Source: Myxococcaceae bacterium
GTDB lineage: Bacteria; Myxococcota; Myxococcia; Myxococcales; Myxococcaceae
Assembly (NCBI GenBank): GCA_004173515.1
Contig: SECN01000048.1
Location: 1-51,404, forward strand
Direction of reading: 5' to 3'
Length of the DNA stretch: 51,404 nt
A program made the position numbers and the translations under genes. Below, piece after piece: positions 48,842 to 51,404 of the stretch (position 1 is the first letter of the stretch; each line of letters opens with the position of its first letter). The notes below the pieces were generated by a model that was given only the letters and a program-made list of their open reading frames with translations, did not search any database and had not been told where the DNA came from.

Positions 48842-50341
48842 CTAGAAGCGGTCCGGCTCCGGCAGGGGCGGCGCGGCGGACAGGCCGCGCTCCGGCATCG
48901 GCGGGTGCAGGGGCAACTGGACGATGAAGCGCGAGCCGTGGCCGAACTCGCTCTCCACGCGCACGCGCCCGCCGTGCCCCTCCACCAGGCTCTTCACGAT
49001 GGCCAGCCCCAGCCCCGCGCCGCCGAACTCGCGCGTGGAGCTGCCGTCCACCTGGTAGAAGCTCTGGAAGATGCGCTCGAACTCCTCGGAGCGGATGCCC
49101 ACGCCGGTGTCCTCCACGCTGATGCGGTAGCCGGGCACGCCCAGCTCCTGCTGCATCGCCGCGTCCGACAGCGTCACCTTCACCCGGCCGCCCGACGGCG
49201 TGAACTTCACCGCGTTGGCCAGCAGGTTCACCACCACCTGGCGCAGCTTGTCCAGGTCGCCCGCGAGCCTCGGCTGCGGCGTGTGCGGCAGCCGCACCTC
49301 CAGCTCCAGGCCCTTGCGCTGCGCCTGCGGCAGCACGCTGGAGACCGCCGTCTGGATGATGTACCCGGGGTCCACCGGCGCCATGGACAGCCGCAGACGC
49401 CCGGCTTCAATCTGGCTCAGGTCCAGCAGCGAGGAGATCATCGAGAGGAGCGTTTCGCCCTTCTCCACGATGGTGCGCACGTACTGCAACTGCTCCGGGT
49501 TGAGCGGCCCCGCCAGCCCCTCCGCCATCATCTCCGAGTAACCGAGGATGGACGCCAGCGGCGTTCTCAGCTCGTGGCTCACCGTGCCCAGGAAGGACGA
49601 CTTGAGCCGGTCCAACTCCTTGAGCCGCGCGTTCGCCTGGAGCAGCCGCGCGTTCTGCGCTTCCAGTTCGCGGTGCACCTCCAGCGTGGACTCCAGGTGC
49701 AGGTGCGTGGCCAGGTACGCCTTCTGCCCGCTGGCGACGAGCGCGCCCAGCACCTGTCCGAAGTGGCCCAGCACCTGCGCGGCGGTGCGCTCCGGGACGC
49801 GGCGCACGCGCGCCAGCAGCTCGTGCGCCCGCTCCAGGTCCAGCCCCTGGATGCCGGTGAGCGTGTCGGGGAAGTCCGTCAGCTCCTCGGGCGTGAAGGG
49901 GCCCAGGATGACCCGGCCCAGGAGGTCGCCATCCCACCGCACGGGCATCACCACGTAGCGCAGCCCGGTGAAGCACGTGAGCGCGATGAGGCCCGACGCC
50001 TCGGAGGCCTCCCCTCCGTCCGCCACCCGCCCGCCCGCCTCCGGCAGGACGGGGCCGTCCTTCACCCGGCCCACCATCGCGGTGCACGCATGGCGGCCGT
50101 CCGGGAAGGAGAAGACGTAGGCGCAGAAATCGCCGTGGCCCACCTTCACGTCCGCCAGCTTGGTGCCGCGCACGTCCAGCACCTTGATGCCCACGCGGTA
50201 CAGGTCGCTGAAGCCCTTCACCACCTCCGCGAAGGACGGCAGGTCCAGCAGGTCCCCCAGCGACAGGCGCCGCTGGAGCGCGGACTCGCGGCGGGGCGCG
50301 CCCACCGTGTCCCAGGGCCCGCCCGACGACGGGCCGCTCAT
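48842..50341 (-). CDS. Sensor histidine kinase with PocR ligand-binding domain
   Basis: The 499-residue cytosolic kinase begins with a PocR-type domain (about 25-200: L-L-D-L-P-S-F, then a Cys-containing F-C-A-Y-V-F and H-A-C-T-A-M). PocR domains bind small organic molecules or metal centres. A coiled coil (about 215-245) leads to the H-box S-H-E-L-R-T-P-L-A-S-I-L-G-Y. An HATPase domain with N box (L-L-A-N-A-V-K-F-T), G1 D-T-G-V-G-I and G2 G-G-A-G-L-G-L-A-I follows. There is no receiver domain and no adjacent response regulator. The start overlaps the MglA-like gene's stop by four bases, so the two proteins are made together. Confidence 0.92.
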   Translation of the reverse strand: MSGPSSGGPWDTVGAPRRESALQRRLSLGDLLDLPSFAEVVKGFSDLYRVGIKVLDVRGTKLADVKVGHGDFCAYVFSFPDGRHACTAMVGRVKDGPVLPEAGGRVADGGEASEASGLIALTCFTGLRYVVMPVRWDGDLLGRVILGPFTPEELTDFPDTLTGIQGLDLERAHELLARVRRVPERTAAQVLGHFGQVLGALVASGQKAYLATHLHLESTLEVHRELEAQNARLLQANARLKELDRLKSSFLGTVSHELRTPLASILGYSEMMAEGLAGPLNPEQLQYVRTIVEKGETLLSMISSLLDLSQIEAGRLRLSMAPVDPGYIIQTAVSSVLPQAQRKGLELEVRLPHTPQPRLAGDLDKLRQVVVNLLANAVKFTPSGGRVKVTLSDAAMQQELGVPGYRISVEDTGVGIRSEEFERIFQSFYQVDGSSTREFGGAGLGLAIVKSLVEGHGGRVRVESEFGHGSRFIVQLPLHPPMPERGLSAAPPLPEPDRF

Positions 50342-51057
50342 GGAGGGCTCCCGCTCGCCCGGCCCGCCTGCGGAGGACCGTAGCGTCCCTCCAGGGCCGT
50401 GCCGGACAGGTCCACGTGCCGGAAGATCTGCCCCAGGAACTCGTCCTCGGAGAGCCCCACGTTGCGCGACAGGTGGGCCCGCACCTCCAGCGAGCGCCAG
50501 GCCGCCTGCGCCACCGCGTGGAAGGTCTCCACCACGCCCTCGCCCCGCACCGCCACCGAGCCCACCACCGGCTGCGTGCCCTTCTTCTGGATGTCCTCCA
50601 GTTCAGCGTCCGTCAGGCTGTCGGGCAGGTCCCGCTTGTTGAACTGGATGACCACCGGCACCTGCTGCGGATCCAGCTCCATCTCCCGCAGGTTCTCCTG
50701 GAGGTTGCGCCAGTAGGCGTTGTTCTCCTGGGACGCGTTGCGCCGGCTGTCCGCGATGAAGACCACCGCGTCCGTGCCCTGCAGCACCACCCGCCGGGTG
50801 GCGTTGTGGATGACCTGGCCGGGGACGGTGAAGAGCTTCACCTTCACCTTGAAGCCCGCGGAGGTGGAGAAGAAGACGGGCAGCAGGTCGAAGAAGAGCG
50901 TCCGGTCGTCGTGCGTGTCCACCGACAGCAGGCGACCTCGCACGTCGGGCCGCGCCCGGGCGTGCAGCTTGCGCAGGTTGGTCGTCTTCCCGCTGAGCCC
51001 GGGGCCGTAATAGACGATCTTGAGCGTCAGCTCGCGCTGGGCGTGGTTCAGTTGCAA
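50338..51057 (-). CDS. MglA-like small GTPase
   Basis: The 239-residue product is taken from TTG 51057, giving M-Q-L-N-H-A-Q-R-E-L-T-L-K-I, the expected N-terminus; upstream in-frame starts would lie within the promoter. Nucleotide motifs are G-P-G-L-S-G-K-T-T-N (P-loop, 18-27), V-D-T-H-D-D-R-T-L-F-F-D, V-P-G-Q in place of D-x-x-G, and N-K-R-D for guanine. The V-P-G-Q form is typical of the MglA-like group that controls polarity and motility in myxobacteria. Its partner MglB is not in the window. Coupled to a PocR kinase, it may link ligand sensing to cell polarity. The C-terminal tail is Pro/Gly/Ala-rich. Confidence 0.9.
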   Translation of the reverse strand: MQLNHAQRELTLKIVYYGPGLSGKTTNLRKLHARARPDVRGRLLSVDTHDDRTLFFDLLPVFFSTSAGFKVKVKLFTVPGQVIHNATRRVVLQGTDAVVFIADSRRNASQENNAYWRNLQENLREMELDPQQVPVVIQFNKRDLPDSLTDAELEDIQKKGTQPVVGSVAVRGEGVVETFHAVAQAAWRSLEVRAHLSRNVGLSEDEFLGQIFRHVDLSGTALEGRYGPPQAGRASGSPP

Positions 51058-51096
51058 GGGGGAGGACTCAGACCGAGGGGGATTCGGTACCTGCTT

Positions 51097-51125
51097 TTTA
51101 TAATGGCCCCACGCCTCGCGCGGAA
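51097..51125 (-). promoter_or_regulatory. Probable promoter of the MglA-like/PocR-kinase operon
   Basis: On the minus strand TATAAA (51097-51102) with a weak -35 TTCCGC 17 bases upstream (51120-51125) would start transcription near 51090, about 30 bases before the TTG at 51057. This supports the TTG start, because earlier in-frame codons would not be transcribed. The element also reads TATAAT on the plus strand. Confidence 0.4.
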
Positions 51126-51329
51126 GGCCGGTCGCACGCCTTACGACAGAGCGGTAAGCATCCTCCCGGAATGGGGCTCGCGCGAGAGGCGTTTCAGGAG
51201 ATTCCCGCTCCTCACTCCAAGAGGAGGACGTCTCCCCACACGGAAAAGAGGACACTGCGCGCGGAATGATCGCGTGCATGGGTATGGGGGGACCGGTTAG
51301 GATCGCGGACGCGACGGAGGAGCAAGGCG

Positions 51330-51404
51330 ATGACGATGAAGCAGGTGGATCCAGGCGTCGAGGTGGCCCCCACGCCGGTGATGGACGTGGCGAACCTCCC
51401 CAAT
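51330..51404 (+). CDS. Partial CDS at window end, unknown product
   Basis: ATG 51330 lies six bases after GGAGGAGC, and the frame stays open to the last base (25 codons: M-T-M-K-Q-V-D-P-G-V-E-V, then P-T-P-V-M-D-V-A-N-L). The strong ribosome site and open frame support a real gene, but too little is present to name it. It is divergent from the MglA-like gene. Confidence 0.55.
   Translation, partial: MTMKQVDPGVEVAPTPVMDVANLPN

Overview
The window comes from a very GC-rich chromosome of a myxobacterium (Myxococcota), most likely Corallococcus or a close Cystobacterineae relative. The indications are a DUF2381 protein paired with a Ser/Thr kinase, several Hanks-type kinases, an MglA-like GTPase, MopE-like and D-G-G-rich lipoproteins, a SitA-like lipoprotein with a small partner, and a caspase-like protease behind an ECF sigma factor. 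The genus is an inference. I saw no tRNA, rRNA, insertion sequence, integrase or CRISPR array.

Layout. 1-2.7 kb: a partial sensor histidine kinase with a PhnD-like input domain, divergent from a YiiX-like papain-fold lipid hydrolase; a sigma-54-like site lies between them. 2.8-8.3 kb: secreted proteins (MopE-like lipoprotein, BNR-repeat protein, small lipoprotein). 8.4-12.8 kb: a branched-chain amino acid ABC transporter operon (livK-H-M-G-F), damaged at two gene boundaries. 13-16.5 kb: a small membrane protein, a PRC-barrel/YsnF stress protein and a GAF-Ser/Thr kinase. 16.6-19.9 kb: a heat-shock operon (basic-tailed helical protein, grpE, dnaK). 20.1-29.4 kb: an accessory stretch with an endonuclease-fold/lamin-tail lipoprotein, a SitA-like lipoprotein and partner, a beta-barrel protein, DUF2381 plus a kinase fused to a lipoprotein-like tail, and hypotheticals. 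29.4-31 kb: a HEPN-type protein with a structured upstream region. 31.3-36.4 kb: ECF sigma factor, zinc-finger anti-sigma factor, caspase/EF-hand/beta-barrel protein, a tiny lipoprotein and a DUF6311-like membrane protein. 36.5-45.6 kb: a two-domain VOC protein and, on the minus strand, a run thiL - MCP - cheW/cheY - cheA - cheC - larB - larC. 45.7-48.7 kb: an aquaporin fused to a degenerate arsenate-reductase fold, an MgtC/DUF4010 protein and an SH3 lipoprotein. 48.8-51.1 kb: a PocR-domain histidine kinase overlapping an MglA-like GTPase. The window ends in a partial CDS.

The most striking observation is a recurrent lesion: short, otherwise conserved segments are missing at livK/livH, livG/livF and inside cheA, and possibly at cheW/cheY and at the end of the DUF6311-like gene. 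Either the assembly lost short high-GC segments or the strain has real deletions; reads would decide. The most interesting biology is (i) the aquaporin with a catalytically dead ArsC domain, (ii) the sigma/anti-sigma/caspase cassette, (iii) the HEPN protein, and (iv) the kinase carrying a nested lipoprotein reading frame. All calls come from reading the sequence; no database search was run.
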